A stretch of 47,165 nucleotides of DNA from Paracoccus sp. UBA889 (GTDB lineage: Bacteria > Pseudomonadota > Alphaproteobacteria > Rhodobacterales > Rhodobacteraceae): NCBI GenBank assembly GCA_002294185.1, contig DBFD01000015.1, positions 1 to 47,165 on the forward strand, written 5' to 3'. The notes below the pieces were generated by a model. It worked only from the letters and a program-made list of their open reading frames with translations. It had not been told where the DNA came from and searched no databases. Position 1 is the stretch's first letter. Every line of letters starts with the position of its first letter. The position numbers and the translations under genes were made by a program. Below, one piece after another: positions 18,528-27,350 of this stretch.

Positions 18528-19898
18528 ATGCGGCGACTGGCTTTCATGATGGCTGCGGTTCTGGCGGCCGGGGCGGCCTCGGCGCAGGAGGCGGTGATCC
18601 GGATCGAGGCCAAGCGCGGCGCGGCGCAGGCAGCGCAGGCTGCGGCAAAATGGCGCGAGTCATTCGACGACGTGGTGACCTTTCCGTTGACGGGCGGCTG
18701 GATCGCCATCGCCCTTGGGCCGCAGGAACGATCCCAGGCCGAGGCGCGGCTGGCCGGGCTGAAGGCCGCGAACCGCGTGCCCGGCGACAGTTTCGTGGCC
18801 GAACCGGCGGCCGGCATCGCGCTGTCTCCGGTTGCGGCCGATGCGGTCGCGACACCATCTCCGGTGCCGGAAGATGGCGGACCCCTAACAGGGGCCTCGC
18901 AGGATGCGGCAAGGCCCGCCGCGACCACAAGCGAAGGCGAGGCCGCCACCCCGGATCGCACGCCGATGCCGGAAGCCGGCAGCTATCTGCGGCTGGAATC
19001 CCTGCGTGGTGATGCGGAAAGCCGCGCGGCGCTGTCGAAATGGCGCGAAACCTTTCCCGAAGCCGGGCTGATGGCTCTGCCCGGTGGCTGGCGGACGATC
19101 ACGCTGGGGCCGCTGCCCGCGGAGGCGGCGGCGGAATGGCTGGCCGCGTTCAAGGCCTCGGGCGATGTGCCCAGGGATGCCTTTCTTTCGCAGGCCTCGG
19201 ATCTGGGCGAGGTGATCGAGCCCGGCGCGGATCCGGACCTGCCGGCATCCGCGGGCGCGCAGGAGATGCCGCCCGTGGATGAGATCCAGCGCGCCTTGCG
19301 TTGGGCCGGCCGCTATGATGGCGCGGTCGACGGGCAATGGGGGCCGGATACGCGCAAGGCAGTCGCGCGCGAGGTCGCCGAGGGGCGTCTGTCGCCCGAT
19401 CCCGGAACGGCGATGCGCAGACTGATCGAACGCCGGGACGCGTGGCGCAGGACGATGGGGCTGACGACGCTGACCGATGAACAGACCGGCCTGTCGGTCA
19501 GCGCCCCGATGGACAAGCTGGCTTTCGAACGGGCCGAACGGGCCTTGTCGATCTACGGACCCAGGCAGGATTCCGGTGTCGCGCTGATCCTGTTCAGCCA
19601 GCCCGGCGGACAGCAGGAATTGCTGGACCTGTCGGGGTTGGTGACGGCGCTTGGCTGGGTGCCGCATCCGACACGGATGATCGAGCCGGGCCATATCCTG
19701 CTGAAGGGGGCCAACATGGCCCAGAGCGCCATGGCCGAAGGCTGGGTGCGCGACGGCCGGGCCGAGGGCTTCGTCCTGATCTGGCCTGCCGGCGATCAGG
19801 AAAACCAGGCCCGTGTCGCGGCCGAGCTTTCCGACAGTTTCGCGCGGGTGGCCCCCGCTAAGAACGACGGACGCGACCCTTTCGCGGTATCGCCCTGA
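18528..19898 (+). CDS. secreted peptidoglycan-binding-domain protein with a duplicated SPOR-like domain
   Basis: 456 residues with a cleavable signal peptide (MRRLAFMMAAVLAAGAASAQ). Residues 23-90 and 153-220 are copies of one module at an exact 130-residue offset without gaps. Shared points are KWRE(S/T)F at 41/171, GGW at 56/186, LGP at 63/193 and VPxDxF at 84/214. The module resembles SPOR-type cell-wall-binding repeats. A Pro/Ala/Thr linker joins them. A peptidoglycan-binding-1-like helix bundle lies at about 248-290 (RALRWAGRYDGAVDGQWGPDT). The C-terminal 150 residues resemble the non-catalytic region found with such proteins; no protease triad is evident. It is divergent from glyQ. Confidence 0.75.
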   Translation: MRRLAFMMAAVLAAGAASAQEAVIRIEAKRGAAQAAQAAAKWRESFDDVVTFPLTGGWIAIALGPQERSQAEARLAGLKAANRVPGDSFVAEPAAGIALSPVAADAVATPSPVPEDGGPLTGASQDAARPAATTSEGEAATPDRTPMPEAGSYLRLESLRGDAESRAALSKWRETFPEAGLMALPGGWRTITLGPLPAEAAAEWLAAFKASGDVPRDAFLSQASDLGEVIEPGADPDLPASAGAQEMPPVDEIQRALRWAGRYDGAVDGQWGPDTRKAVAREVAEGRLSPDPGTAMRRLIERRDAWRRTMGLTTLTDEQTGLSVSAPMDKLAFERAERALSIYGPRQDSGVALILFSQPGGQQELLDLSGLVTALGWVPHPTRMIEPGHILLKGANMAQSAMAEGWVRDGRAEGFVLIWPAGDQENQARVAAELSDSFARVAPAKNDGRDPFAVSP

Positions 19899-20021
19899 AC
19901 GGACCGGGCCGATCGCGGTCTCCTTCGGGAGAAACCGTCTGTCCGCTGGCATGACCGCAGGGTGGCAAGGCCCGAATTTTTGGCAATGCTGGTCCGGCGC
20001 GCGGCCGGATCCCGGCGGGGC
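19899..20021. other. intergenic stretch before the ABC importer operon
   Basis: One imperfect hairpin with a TTCG tetraloop and GGAG/CTCC stem lies at 19916-19937, just after the preceding gene. It has no T-tract, so termination is uncertain. Nothing else is recognisable before the candidate promoter. Confidence 0.3.
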
Positions 20022-20049
20022 TTGCAAAAGGGTGTCCTTGCGTTAGTGT
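20022..20049 (+). promoter_or_regulatory. candidate promoter of the ABC importer/hydrolase operon
   Basis: TTGCAA (20022-20027) and TAGTGT (20044-20049) are 16 bp apart. They end exactly where the perfect inverted repeat begins. The -10 match is moderate; the position before a nine-gene run and against a palindrome raises its plausibility. Confidence 0.45.
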
Positions 20050-20070
20050 GAACCAATTCATGATTGGTTC
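20050..20070. promoter_or_regulatory. perfect inverted repeat, probable repressor operator
   Basis: Arms GAACCAAT and ATTGGTTC are exact complements with a 5-base centre (TCATG). The element occupies the start region just downstream of the candidate -10. It ends one base before the AGGA ribosome site of the first gene. A bound repressor here would block transcription start. The GntR/FCD gene at the end of the operon is the obvious candidate ligand-responsive regulator; the pairing is inference. Confidence 0.6.
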
Positions 20071-20078
20071 AGGATTTC

Positions 20079-21080
20079 ATGACACCCGACCGGATTGCCG
20101 CCGACAGCCACGCGCTTCTTCACCTTCAGCAGGCCACCTTGCGCCTGCCACGGCACCAGGCCGCGCTGCTGGACGATGTGTCGCTGTCCGTTTCGCGGGG
20201 TGAAACCCTGTGCATCGTCGGCGAATCGGGCTGCGGCAAAAGCCTGACCTCGCTGGCGATGATGGGGTTGCTTTCGCCGAACCTGCGCGACGGGCTGTCG
20301 GGACGCATGGTCTTCGAGGGGGACGAGATCGCCTTGACCGACCGCAAGGCGCTGGCCGGGCTGCGGGGTCGGCGGATCGGCATGATCTTTCAGGAACCGA
20401 TGTCCAGCCTCAACCCCGCCCATCGCATCGGCGACCAGATCGCGGAAGCATGGCGGCGGCACAATCCCGGCGACGGGCGCGATCGGGCGCTGGCCATGCT
20501 GCGCCGTGTGGGCATCCCGGCCGCGGAACGCCGGATGCGCGACTATCCGCATCAGATGTCGGGCGGGATGCGGCAGCGGGTGATGATCGCGATGGCGCTG
20601 GTCAACAATCCCGACCTGCTGATCGCGGACGAACCGACCACGGCGCTGGATGTGACCATTCAGGCCCAGATCCTGGATCTGATCGCGGAATTGCAGGCGG
20701 GCGGCGAGATGGGCACGATCCTGATCACGCATGATCTGGGCGTGGTCGCCGAGGTTGCGACCAGCGTCGCTGTCATGTATGCGGGACGCATCGTCGAGAC
20801 CGGTCCGGCCGAGGCGATCTTTCGCGATCCGCAACATCCCTATACGATCGGTCTGATGTCCTCGGTCCCCGCGCTGCGCGGTCCGCGCCGCAGGCTGGCC
20901 ACGGTGCCCGGTATCGTGCCCTCGATCGAAACCATGCCCCGGGGCTGCCGCTTTTCGACCCGCTGTCCCTTCGCGCGGCCAATCTGCGCAACCACGCCGG
21001 ATCTGACAGAGGTCGCACCCGACCATCGCACGGCCTGCCATTTCGCGCCGCTGGAAACCCGGCTGGAGGGCGCCGCATGA
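20079..21080 (+). CDS. peptide/nickel-type ABC importer ATPase (DppD/OppD family)
   Basis: 333-residue ATP-binding subunit. Walker A GESGCGKS, the Q-loop [10 protein letters not shown] (a peptide-importer signature), signature MSGGMRQR and Walker B LLIADEP are all intact. The C-terminal oligopeptide-transporter extension has the cysteine pattern [14 protein letters not shown]...C, which can bind an iron-sulfur cluster in this family. A TTG at 20064 would add five residues but lies inside the inverted repeat. The ATG at 20079 has AGGA four bases upstream. First gene of the operon; it overlaps the next by ATGA. Confidence 0.93.
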   Translation: MTPDRIAADSHALLHLQQATLRLPRHQAALLDDVSLSVSRGETLCIVGESGCGKSLTSLAMMGLLSPNLRDGLSGRMVFEGDEIALTDRKALAGLRGRRIGMIFQEPMSSLNPAHRIGDQIAEAWRRHNPGDGRDRALAMLRRVGIPAAERRMRDYPHQMSGGMRQRVMIAMALVNNPDLLIADEPTTALDVTIQAQILDLIAELQAGGEMGTILITHDLGVVAEVATSVAVMYAGRIVETGPAEAIFRDPQHPYTIGLMSSVPALRGPRRRLATVPGIVPSIETMPRGCRFSTRCPFARPICATTPDLTEVAPDHRTACHFAPLETRLEGAA

Positions 21081-22174
21081 CCCGTCCCATCGTCGAGGTC
21101 GAGGGCCTGACCAAACGGTTCGCAGTCGGTGGTGGGCTATTGCAGAAACCGCGTCCGCTGCATGCCGTGGACGGCGTCGACCTGCACGTGAACGAGGGCC
21201 AGACCTTTGCCATCGTCGGCGAATCGGGCTGTGGAAAATCGACCCTGGCGCGTCTTCTGATGCGACTGCTGGAACCCTCGGAGGGCCGGATCCGCGTGGC
21301 TGGCCGCGACATTTCCGACCTCGCCGGCGCCGATCTGCGCGCCCTGCGTCGTGATGTGCAGTTCATCTTTCAGGATCCGTTCTCATCGCTCAATCCGCGC
21401 CTTTCGGTGGGGCGTCTCGTGGGCGAGCCGCTGGAGGCGCACCGACCCGAGATGAGCAGCCGTGACCGCCGGTCCGAGGTCGCGCGCCTCCTGGCGCAGG
21501 TCGGCCTGCGCCCCGAGCATATGGATCGCTATCCGCATGAATTCAGCGGTGGCCAGCGCCAGCGCATCGGCATCGCGCGGGCGCTGGCTTCGGGACCGAA
21601 AGTCCTGATCGGGGACGAGCCCGTCAGTGCGCTGGATGTCAGCGTTCAGGCGCAGGTGGTGAACCTTCTGGGGGACCTGCGCGACCGGCTGGGGCTGACG
21701 CTGATCGTCATCGCCCATGATCTTGCGGTGATCCGGCAGATGAGCGATCGCGTCGGTGTCATGTATCTGGGCCGCATCGTCGAAACCGGCCCGACCGACA
21801 CGATCTTCGAAGCCCCGCGACATCCCTATACGCGCGCGCTGCTGGCGGCGATCCCCGGACCCGATGGCGGCCATGGCGGGCCGGGCCTGTCGGGCGAGAC
21901 GCCAAGCCCGCTGGACCCGCCCTCGGGCTGCCATTTCCGCACCCGCTGCCCTCATGCGCAAAGCCGCTGCGCCGAGATCCGGCCGGCGCTGGAAGAGACC
22001 GGACAGGGCAGTCAGGTGGCCTGTCTGCGCTGGCGCGAGATTGCCGGCGATGGACAGGCCGCGCCACCCCGGTCGGCCCGCAGCGACGGCGCCGAGATCC
22101 GCTTTCGTCTCTATCGCGAGGCTTTGGCGCAAAAGGAAAACACCAAGAAAACCCAACAGGAGACAAAGACATGA
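21077..22174 (+). CDS. peptide/nickel-type ABC importer ATPase (DppF/OppF family)
   Basis: 365-residue second ATPase, forming a heterodimer with the previous gene's product. Walker [19 protein letters not shown], signature FSGGQRQR and Walker B VLIGDEP are intact. The C-terminal cysteines (CHFRTRCPHAQSRC...C) match the same extension. A 40-residue polar tail rich in Lys/Thr follows. It is ATGA-coupled at both ends. The substrate class cannot be told from the ATPase. Confidence 0.93.
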   Translation: MTRPIVEVEGLTKRFAVGGGLLQKPRPLHAVDGVDLHVNEGQTFAIVGESGCGKSTLARLLMRLLEPSEGRIRVAGRDISDLAGADLRALRRDVQFIFQDPFSSLNPRLSVGRLVGEPLEAHRPEMSSRDRRSEVARLLAQVGLRPEHMDRYPHEFSGGQRQRIGIARALASGPKVLIGDEPVSALDVSVQAQVVNLLGDLRDRLGLTLIVIAHDLAVIRQMSDRVGVMYLGRIVETGPTDTIFEAPRHPYTRALLAAIPGPDGGHGGPGLSGETPSPLDPPSGCHFRTRCPHAQSRCAEIRPALEETGQGSQVACLRWREIAGDGQAAPPRSARSDGAEIRFRLYREALAQKENTKKTQQETKT

Positions 22175-23673
22175 ACATTCGCAGAACCCTGCTGCTGGCG
22201 GCCCTGCTTGGCACCAGCGCGATGGCCGCGCAGGCCCAGACCCTGCGCATCGGGCTGGAAAGCGATCCTGATGCGCTGGATCCGGACAAGAGCCGCACCT
22301 TCGTCGGGCGGATCGTGTTCACCGCCCTGTGCGACAAGCTGATCGACGTGACGCCGGATCTGAAACTGGTGCCGCAACTGGCCACGGAATGGAGCGTCAG
22401 CGAGGATGGCAAGACCGTGGACATGACCCTGCGCGAAGGCGTCGTCTTCCATGATGGCACGCCCTTCGACGGCGAGGCGGTCAAGGCGAATATCGAACGC
22501 TCGCAAACGCTGGAGGACAGCGTGCGCAAATCCGAAGTCAGTTCGATCACCGAGGTCGAGGTGGTCGATCCGACCCATGTCAGGCTGCGCTTGTCGGCCC
22601 CCGACGCGCCGCTTCTGGCGCAGCTGGCCGACCGGTCGGGGATGATGATGTCGCCGGCGGCGTTCGATGACGATTTCAGCGCCCAGCCAGTCTGTTCGGG
22701 GCCGTTCAAGTTCAAGAACCGCGTCGCGCAGGACAAGATCGAGCTTGAGAAATTCGCCGATTACTGGAACGCCGACCAGATCAAGGTCGATGCCGTAAGC
22801 TACCTGCCGATCCCGGATTCGACCGTGCGGCTGGCCAACCTGCAATCGGGCGATCTGGACCTGATCAACCGACTCGCCGCCACCGATGTCGAAGCGGTCA
22901 AGAGCGCCGGGAACCTGAAATACGAACGCGCCGACGGGCTGGGCTATCAGGGGATCACCTTCAACACCAACAACGGCGCCAAGGCCGACAACCCCTTCGG
23001 GCAGGATCCGAAGCTGCGTCAGGCCCTGTCGCTGGCCATCGACCGCAACGCCATCAACCAGGTGGTCTTTGCCGGCCTGAATGCGCCGGCCAGCCAGTTC
23101 GTGCCGGCCGTCAGCCCGTTCTTCGATCCGGCCTATCCGGTCCCCGAACGCGATGTCGAGAAGGCCAAGGCGCTGCTGGCAGAGGCCGGTATCGAGGGCG
23201 GAATCGATCTGGAACTGCAATTTCCCAACCGTCCCGAAAGCCAGCAGGTCGTGCAGATGATTCAGGCCATGGCGGCTGAGGCGGGCATCAACATCACCCT
23301 GACCGCCAAGGAATTCGCCACCATGCTGGCCGATCAGGCGGCGGGCGATTTTCAGGCGTCCCAGGTGGGCTGGTCCGGTCGGATCGACCCGGACGGAAAC
23401 ATCTACGGCTTCGTCACCACCGGCGGCGGCTTCAATGACGGCAAGTATTCGAACCCCGAGATCGACCGTATCCTGGGCGAGGCCCGCGCCGTCAGCGACG
23501 AGGCCGCCCGCAAGGATCTGTACAAGCAGGCCAACCAGATCCTGCAGACGGATCTGCCGTTGTTCTATCTCTATAACGAGGCGTGGCTCTATGGCGTCTC
23601 GGACAAGGTCGCGGGCTTCACGCCCAGCCCGGACGGGATGATCCGGCTGGAAGGCGTCAGCCTGTCCGAATGA
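22171..23673 (+). CDS. ABC importer substrate-binding protein (family 5, peptide/nickel type)
   Basis: 500-residue periplasmic binding protein with a signal peptide (MNIRRTLLLAALLGTSAMAAQA). LRIGLESDPDALDP opens the mature part. The family-5 block around residues 70-100 (LATEWSVSEDGKTVDMTLREGVVFHDGTPF) is clear. The C-terminal half, from about residue 280, contains LRQALSLAIDRNAI, also standard. It belongs to the DppA/GsiB group; the ligand is unknown. A strong stem-loop follows the gene, fitting the usual excess of binding protein over the membrane subunits. Confidence 0.92.
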   Translation: MNIRRTLLLAALLGTSAMAAQAQTLRIGLESDPDALDPDKSRTFVGRIVFTALCDKLIDVTPDLKLVPQLATEWSVSEDGKTVDMTLREGVVFHDGTPFDGEAVKANIERSQTLEDSVRKSEVSSITEVEVVDPTHVRLRLSAPDAPLLAQLADRSGMMMSPAAFDDDFSAQPVCSGPFKFKNRVAQDKIELEKFADYWNADQIKVDAVSYLPIPDSTVRLANLQSGDLDLINRLAATDVEAVKSAGNLKYERADGLGYQGITFNTNNGAKADNPFGQDPKLRQALSLAIDRNAINQVVFAGLNAPASQFVPAVSPFFDPAYPVPERDVEKAKALLAEAGIEGGIDLELQFPNRPESQQVVQMIQAMAAEAGINITLTAKEFATMLADQAAGDFQASQVGWSGRIDPDGNIYGFVTTGGGFNDGKYSNPEIDRILGEARAVSDEAARKDLYKQANQILQTDLPLFYLYNEAWLYGVSDKVAGFTPSPDGMIRLEGVSLSE

Positions 23674-23678
23674 GGCCC

Positions 23679-23708
23679 GGCCGGGGCGGCGTCGCCGCCG
23701 CCCCGGCC
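23679..23708 (+). other. intercistronic stem-loop after the binding-protein gene
   Basis: A perfect 13-bp GC-only stem (23679-23691 with 23696-23708) has a TCGC loop. It begins 6 bp after the binding-protein stop and ends 20 bp before the first permease ATG. Such a structure would protect the upstream mRNA from 3' exonucleases and lower downstream expression. CCTTTCC follows, too weak for a full terminator. Confidence 0.75.
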
Positions 23709-23727
23709 CTTTCCGAAAGGCGCCGCC

Positions 23728-24672
23728 ATGCTGACCTATCTTGCCCGCCGCGTGATGATCGCGATCCCGACGCTGATCCTGATCTCGATTTTCGTCTTCG
23801 CGTTGCAGAAGATGCTGCCCGGCGATCCGGTGCTGGCGCTGGCCGGCGATGACCGCGACCCCGAGACGCTGGCGCGGCTGCGTGAATTGTATCACCTGAA
23901 CGATCCGATCTGGATGCAATATCTGCAATGGGTGAAGAACGCCCTTCAGGGCGATCTGGGGCGTTCGATCCGGACCGGGCTGCCGGTCAGCGACATGATC
24001 GCCCAGAAGCTGCCGGTGACGATCCAGCTTGCGGTGATGTCGATGATCTTCGCCGCCGCGATCGGGATCCCGGCGGGGATCATCTCGGCGGTGAAGAAGG
24101 GCACGATCACCGATTACGCAGCCAATGTGATCGCGTTGTCGGGCCTGTCGATCCCCAATTTCTGGCTGGGGATCATGCTGATCCTGCTGGTTTCGGTGAA
24201 ATGGCGGCTGCTGCCGGCCTCGGGCTATGTGCCGCTGAGCGAGGATCCGGTGCAGTCGATCCGCACCATGCTGATGCCTGCCTTCGTGCTGGGCACCGCG
24301 CTGGCGGCGTCGCTGATGCGGCACACGCGATCGGCGATGCTGGGGGTGTTGAGGCAGGACTACGTCCGCACCGCCCGCGCCAAGGGTCTGGCCGAACGCA
24401 GGGTGATCATGCACCACGCCTTCCGAAACGCCCTGACGCCGGTCGTCACGCTGATGGCGCTGCTGTTTGGCGAACTCATCGCGGGGGCTGTGCTGACCGA
24501 ACAGATCTTCACCATCCCGGGCTTCGGCAAGATGGTGGTCGATGCCGTCTTCAACCGCGATTACGCGGTGGTGCAGGCGGTGGTTCTTGTCACCGCGCTG
24601 GGCTTTATCCTGATGAATCTTCTGGCCGACCTGGCCTATGTGGCACTGAACCCGCGGCTGAGGACCGGCTGA
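23728..24672 (+). CDS. ABC importer permease (DppB/GsiC family)
   Basis: 314-residue permease with six predicted membrane helices. The N-terminal MLTYLARRVMIAIPTLILISIFVFAL and the EAA-type loop LRQDYVRTARAKGLAERRVIMHHAFRNAL (about residues 205-235) are standard for the peptide importer family. It pairs with the next gene, whose start overlaps its stop (TGATG). The ATG follows GAAAGG. Confidence 0.93.
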   Translation: MLTYLARRVMIAIPTLILISIFVFALQKMLPGDPVLALAGDDRDPETLARLRELYHLNDPIWMQYLQWVKNALQGDLGRSIRTGLPVSDMIAQKLPVTIQLAVMSMIFAAAIGIPAGIISAVKKGTITDYAANVIALSGLSIPNFWLGIMLILLVSVKWRLLPASGYVPLSEDPVQSIRTMLMPAFVLGTALAASLMRHTRSAMLGVLRQDYVRTARAKGLAERRVIMHHAFRNALTPVVTLMALLFGELIAGAVLTEQIFTIPGFGKMVVDAVFNRDYAVVQAVVLVTALGFILMNLLADLAYVALNPRLRTG

Positions 24673-25544
24673 TGAACGAGACCGCCGCGACCGATCCCGT
24701 CCTGTCGAAACGCCCGCAAAGCCGCGTCTGGCGCAAGCTGCGCGGCCATCGCAGCGCCATGTTCGGCGCGGTGCTTGTGGGAATGTTCGTCCTGCTGGCG
24801 CTGGCGGCGCCGATCCTGCCCGTGCCCGATCCCGCCGCCGTCGACTGGACCGCGATCCGGCAACCGCCCTCGGCCGCGCACTGGCTGGGCACGGACGAGT
24901 TGGGCCGCGATCAGTTGTCGCGGATGATCTGGGGCGCGCGCGCCTCGTTGATGGCGGGGGTGGTATCCGTCGGCATTGCCATCGTGATCGGCGTGCCTCT
25001 GGGGATCATTGCCGGGTATTTCGGCGGCTGGACCGATGCCGTGATCTCGCGCTGCACCGAGGCGCTGCTGGCGATCCCGTTCCTGATTCTCGCCATCGCG
25101 CTGGCGGCGTTCCTGGGGCCCTCGCTGACCAATGCGATGATCGCCATCGGGATCGCGGCCACGCCGGTCTTCATCCGACTGACGCGAGGCCAGGCAATCA
25201 ACGTGGCATCCGAGGATTACGTCGAAAGCGCCCATGCCATCGGCCTGTCCACGGGCGTCATCCTGCGCCGCTATATCTTTCCCAATGTCCTGCCGCCGAT
25301 CCTGGTGCAAGCCACGCTGACCGTCGCCAGCGCCATCATCGCCGAGGCATCGCTGTCCTTTCTGGGGCTGGGCCAGCAGCCGCCCGCGCCAAGCTGGGGG
25401 GCAATGCTGAACGTGGCCAAGGGCTTCATGACGCAGGCGCCCTGGATGGCGCTGTGGCCCGGCATCGCGATCTTTCTGGTGGTGCTGGGATTTAACCTTC
25501 TGGGCGACGGTCTGCGCGACGCGCTGGACCCGCGCGAGGATTGA
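24672..25544 (+). CDS. ABC importer permease (DppC/GsiD family)
   Basis: 290-residue permease. The N-terminal OppC-type segment (RKLRGHRSAMFGAVLVGMFVLLALAAPIL), HWLGTDELGRDQLSRMIWGAR, and the EAA loop near INVASEDYVESAHAIGLS identify it. The frame is open far upstream inside the previous gene, but the family start and the TGATG overlap fix the ATG at 24672. It completes a five-component importer. The hydrolase gene starts 16 bp later. Confidence 0.93.
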   Translation: MNETAATDPVLSKRPQSRVWRKLRGHRSAMFGAVLVGMFVLLALAAPILPVPDPAAVDWTAIRQPPSAAHWLGTDELGRDQLSRMIWGARASLMAGVVSVGIAIVIGVPLGIIAGYFGGWTDAVISRCTEALLAIPFLILAIALAAFLGPSLTNAMIAIGIAATPVFIRLTRGQAINVASEDYVESAHAIGLSTGVILRRYIFPNVLPPILVQATLTVASAIIAEASLSFLGLGQQPPAPSWGAMLNVAKGFMTQAPWMALWPGIAIFLVVLGFNLLGDGLRDALDPRED

Positions 25545-25559
25545 TCGACAGGAACAGGC

Positions 25560-27350
25560 ATGAACAATTTCACCACACGACCCGATATCCGCGGCACCTT
25601 CGGCACCGTCACCTCGACCCATTGGCTGGCCTCGGCGACCGGGATGGGCATTCTGGAACGCGGCGGCAATGCCTTTGACGCGGCGGTGGCGACGGCGCTG
25701 GTCCTGCAGGTGGTCGAGCCGCATCTGAACGGACCGGCCGGCGATCTGCCCGCCATCGTCCATCTGGCCGAGACCGGCGAAACCCGCGTGCTCTGTGCGC
25801 AGGGCGTGGCGCCGAAGGCCGCCACGATGGACCATTACCGCAGCCTGTTCGGCGACGGACTGATCCCCGGATCGGGGCTGCTGGCGACGGTGGTGCCGGG
25901 CGCCTTCGATGGCTGGATGCTGATGTTGCGCGATCACGGCAGCATGGAGGTGTCGGAGGTTCTGGCACCGGCCATCGCCTATGCGCGGGACGGCCATCCG
26001 GTGCTGCCGCGCGTGGCCGATACCATTGCCGGTCTGGCCGATTTCTTCCGCGCGGAATGGCCCAGCAGCGCCGCCACCTGGTTGCCCGGCGATGCCGCGC
26101 CGCAGCCCTGGTCGCTGTTTCGCAATCCCGATCTTGCCGCCGCCTATCAGCGGATCGCGGACGAGGCCAGGGGCGACACCCGCGCGGCCCGGATCGACGC
26201 GGCCCGCAGCATCTGGTCACGGGGTTTCGTGGCCGACGCGATCGGCGATTATCTGGCCGGGGCAAGCGTGATGGATGTCTCGGGAAGCGCGCATTCCGGC
26301 GTGCTGTCGCGGCAGGATCTGGCGGAATGGAAGGCGACATGGGAAACGACGCTGTCGCTGGATTATCATGGCTGGACCATCCACAAGACCCATAGCTGGT
26401 CACAGGGGCCGGTGCTGTTGCAAGCGCTTCAGATCCTCAAGCATTTCGATCTGGCGGCGCTGGATCCGCTGGGCGCGGATTTCGTTCATGTCGTGGCCGA
26501 GGCGATGAAGCTGGCCTATGCCGACCGCGAGGCCTATTACGGCGATCCCGATTTCTTCGAAATTCCCATGGCGACGCTGCTGTCCGAGGATTATGCTGCG
26601 GAACGCGCGGCTCTGATCGGCGAGAAAGCCAGCCTGGAACAGCGCCCTGGCCGCCTGCCGGGTCTGGAGCATCTGGCCGACGACGCCATCGCCCGCGCCG
26701 CGCATGATTTCGATGCCGCGCGCGGGGTCAGCGCCGGCGAGCCGACGATGGCGCATCTGACCGAACGGCGCGGGGATACCGTTCACCTGGACGTGATCGA
26801 CCGCTGGGGAAACATGGTCAGCGCCACGCCCTCGGGCGGATGGCTGCAATCCAGCCCGGTGATCCCGGGCCTGGGTTTTCCGCTGAACAGCCGCGCCCAG
26901 ATGTTCTGGCTGCGCGATGGCTTGCCGAGCTCGCTGCGGCCGGGGGCGCGGCCGCGCACGACGCTGACGCCGTCGATGGCGGAAAAGGGCGGCACCCGGA
27001 TCGCCTTTGGCACGCCCGGCGGCGACCAGCAGGATCAGTGGCAACTGATCTGGTTCCTGCGCTATGTCCATCACGGGCTGTCGATGCAGCAGGGAATGGA
27101 CGCGCCGCTGTTTCACATCATGCATTTCCAGTCCAGCTTCTATCCGCGCGAGGCCAAGCCCGGTGAATTGATGGTCGAGCCGAATTTCGGCGAGACGGTG
27201 ATCGAGTCTCTGCGCGCGCGGGGCCATATCGTTACCGTGGCCGAACCCTGGAGCATCGGCCGCCTGACGGCCGCGAGGCGCGAACCCGACGGGATGCTGA
27301 CCGCCGCCGCCACGCCCCGGCTGATGCAGGCCTATGCGGTGGGCCGCTGA
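25560..27350 (+). CDS. gamma-glutamyltransferase-family Ntn hydrolase, divergent active site
   Basis: 596-residue member of the GGT superfamily without a signal peptide, so probably cytoplasmic. Aligned by eye with E. coli GGT, the catalytic threonine is Thr407 in GDTVHLDVIDRWGN and the oxyanion GG is kept in GTPGGDQQ. Several substrate residues are not kept. The Arg that binds the gamma-glutamyl alpha-carboxylate (FREMAPAKAT in E. coli) is Gln81 in AQGVAPKAAT. The YTLN motif after the nucleophile is replaced by TPSGG, and SSMSP by TTLTP. A gamma-glutamyl substrate is therefore doubtful. Another amide is possible, as for the oxamate amidohydrolase HpxW of the same superfamily. Confidence 0.85.
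   Translation: MNNFTTRPDIRGTFGTVTSTHWLASATGMGILERGGNAFDAAVATALVLQVVEPHLNGPAGDLPAIVHLAETGETRVLCAQGVAPKAATMDHYRSLFGDGLIPGSGLLATVVPGAFDGWMLMLRDHGSMEVSEVLAPAIAYARDGHPVLPRVADTIAGLADFFRAEWPSSAATWLPGDAAPQPWSLFRNPDLAAAYQRIADEARGDTRAARIDAARSIWSRGFVADAIGDYLAGASVMDVSGSAHSGVLSRQDLAEWKATWETTLSLDYHGWTIHKTHSWSQGPVLLQALQILKHFDLAALDPLGADFVHVVAEAMKLAYADREAYYGDPDFFEIPMATLLSEDYAAERAALIGEKASLEQRPGRLPGLEHLADDAIARAAHDFDAARGVSAGEPTMAHLTERRGDTVHLDVIDRWGNMVSATPSGGWLQSSPVIPGLGFPLNSRAQMFWLRDGLPSSLRPGARPRTTLTPSMAEKGGTRIAFGTPGGDQQDQWQLIWFLRYVHHGLSMQQGMDAPLFHIMHFQSSFYPREAKPGELMVEPNFGETVIESLRARGHIVTVAEPWSIGRLTAARREPDGMLTAAATPRLMQAYAVGR

Noticed and set aside
22111-24417. 768-codon antisense frame over the importer genes
   Set aside because: Mirrors the binding-protein and permease genes, composition typical of a shadow frame, no domain seen.
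26701-27350. Plain annotation of the GGT-family gene as a glutathione-degrading enzyme (ggt)
   Set aside because: The gamma-glutamyl-binding Arg and the YTLN motif are missing, so the gene symbol was withheld.
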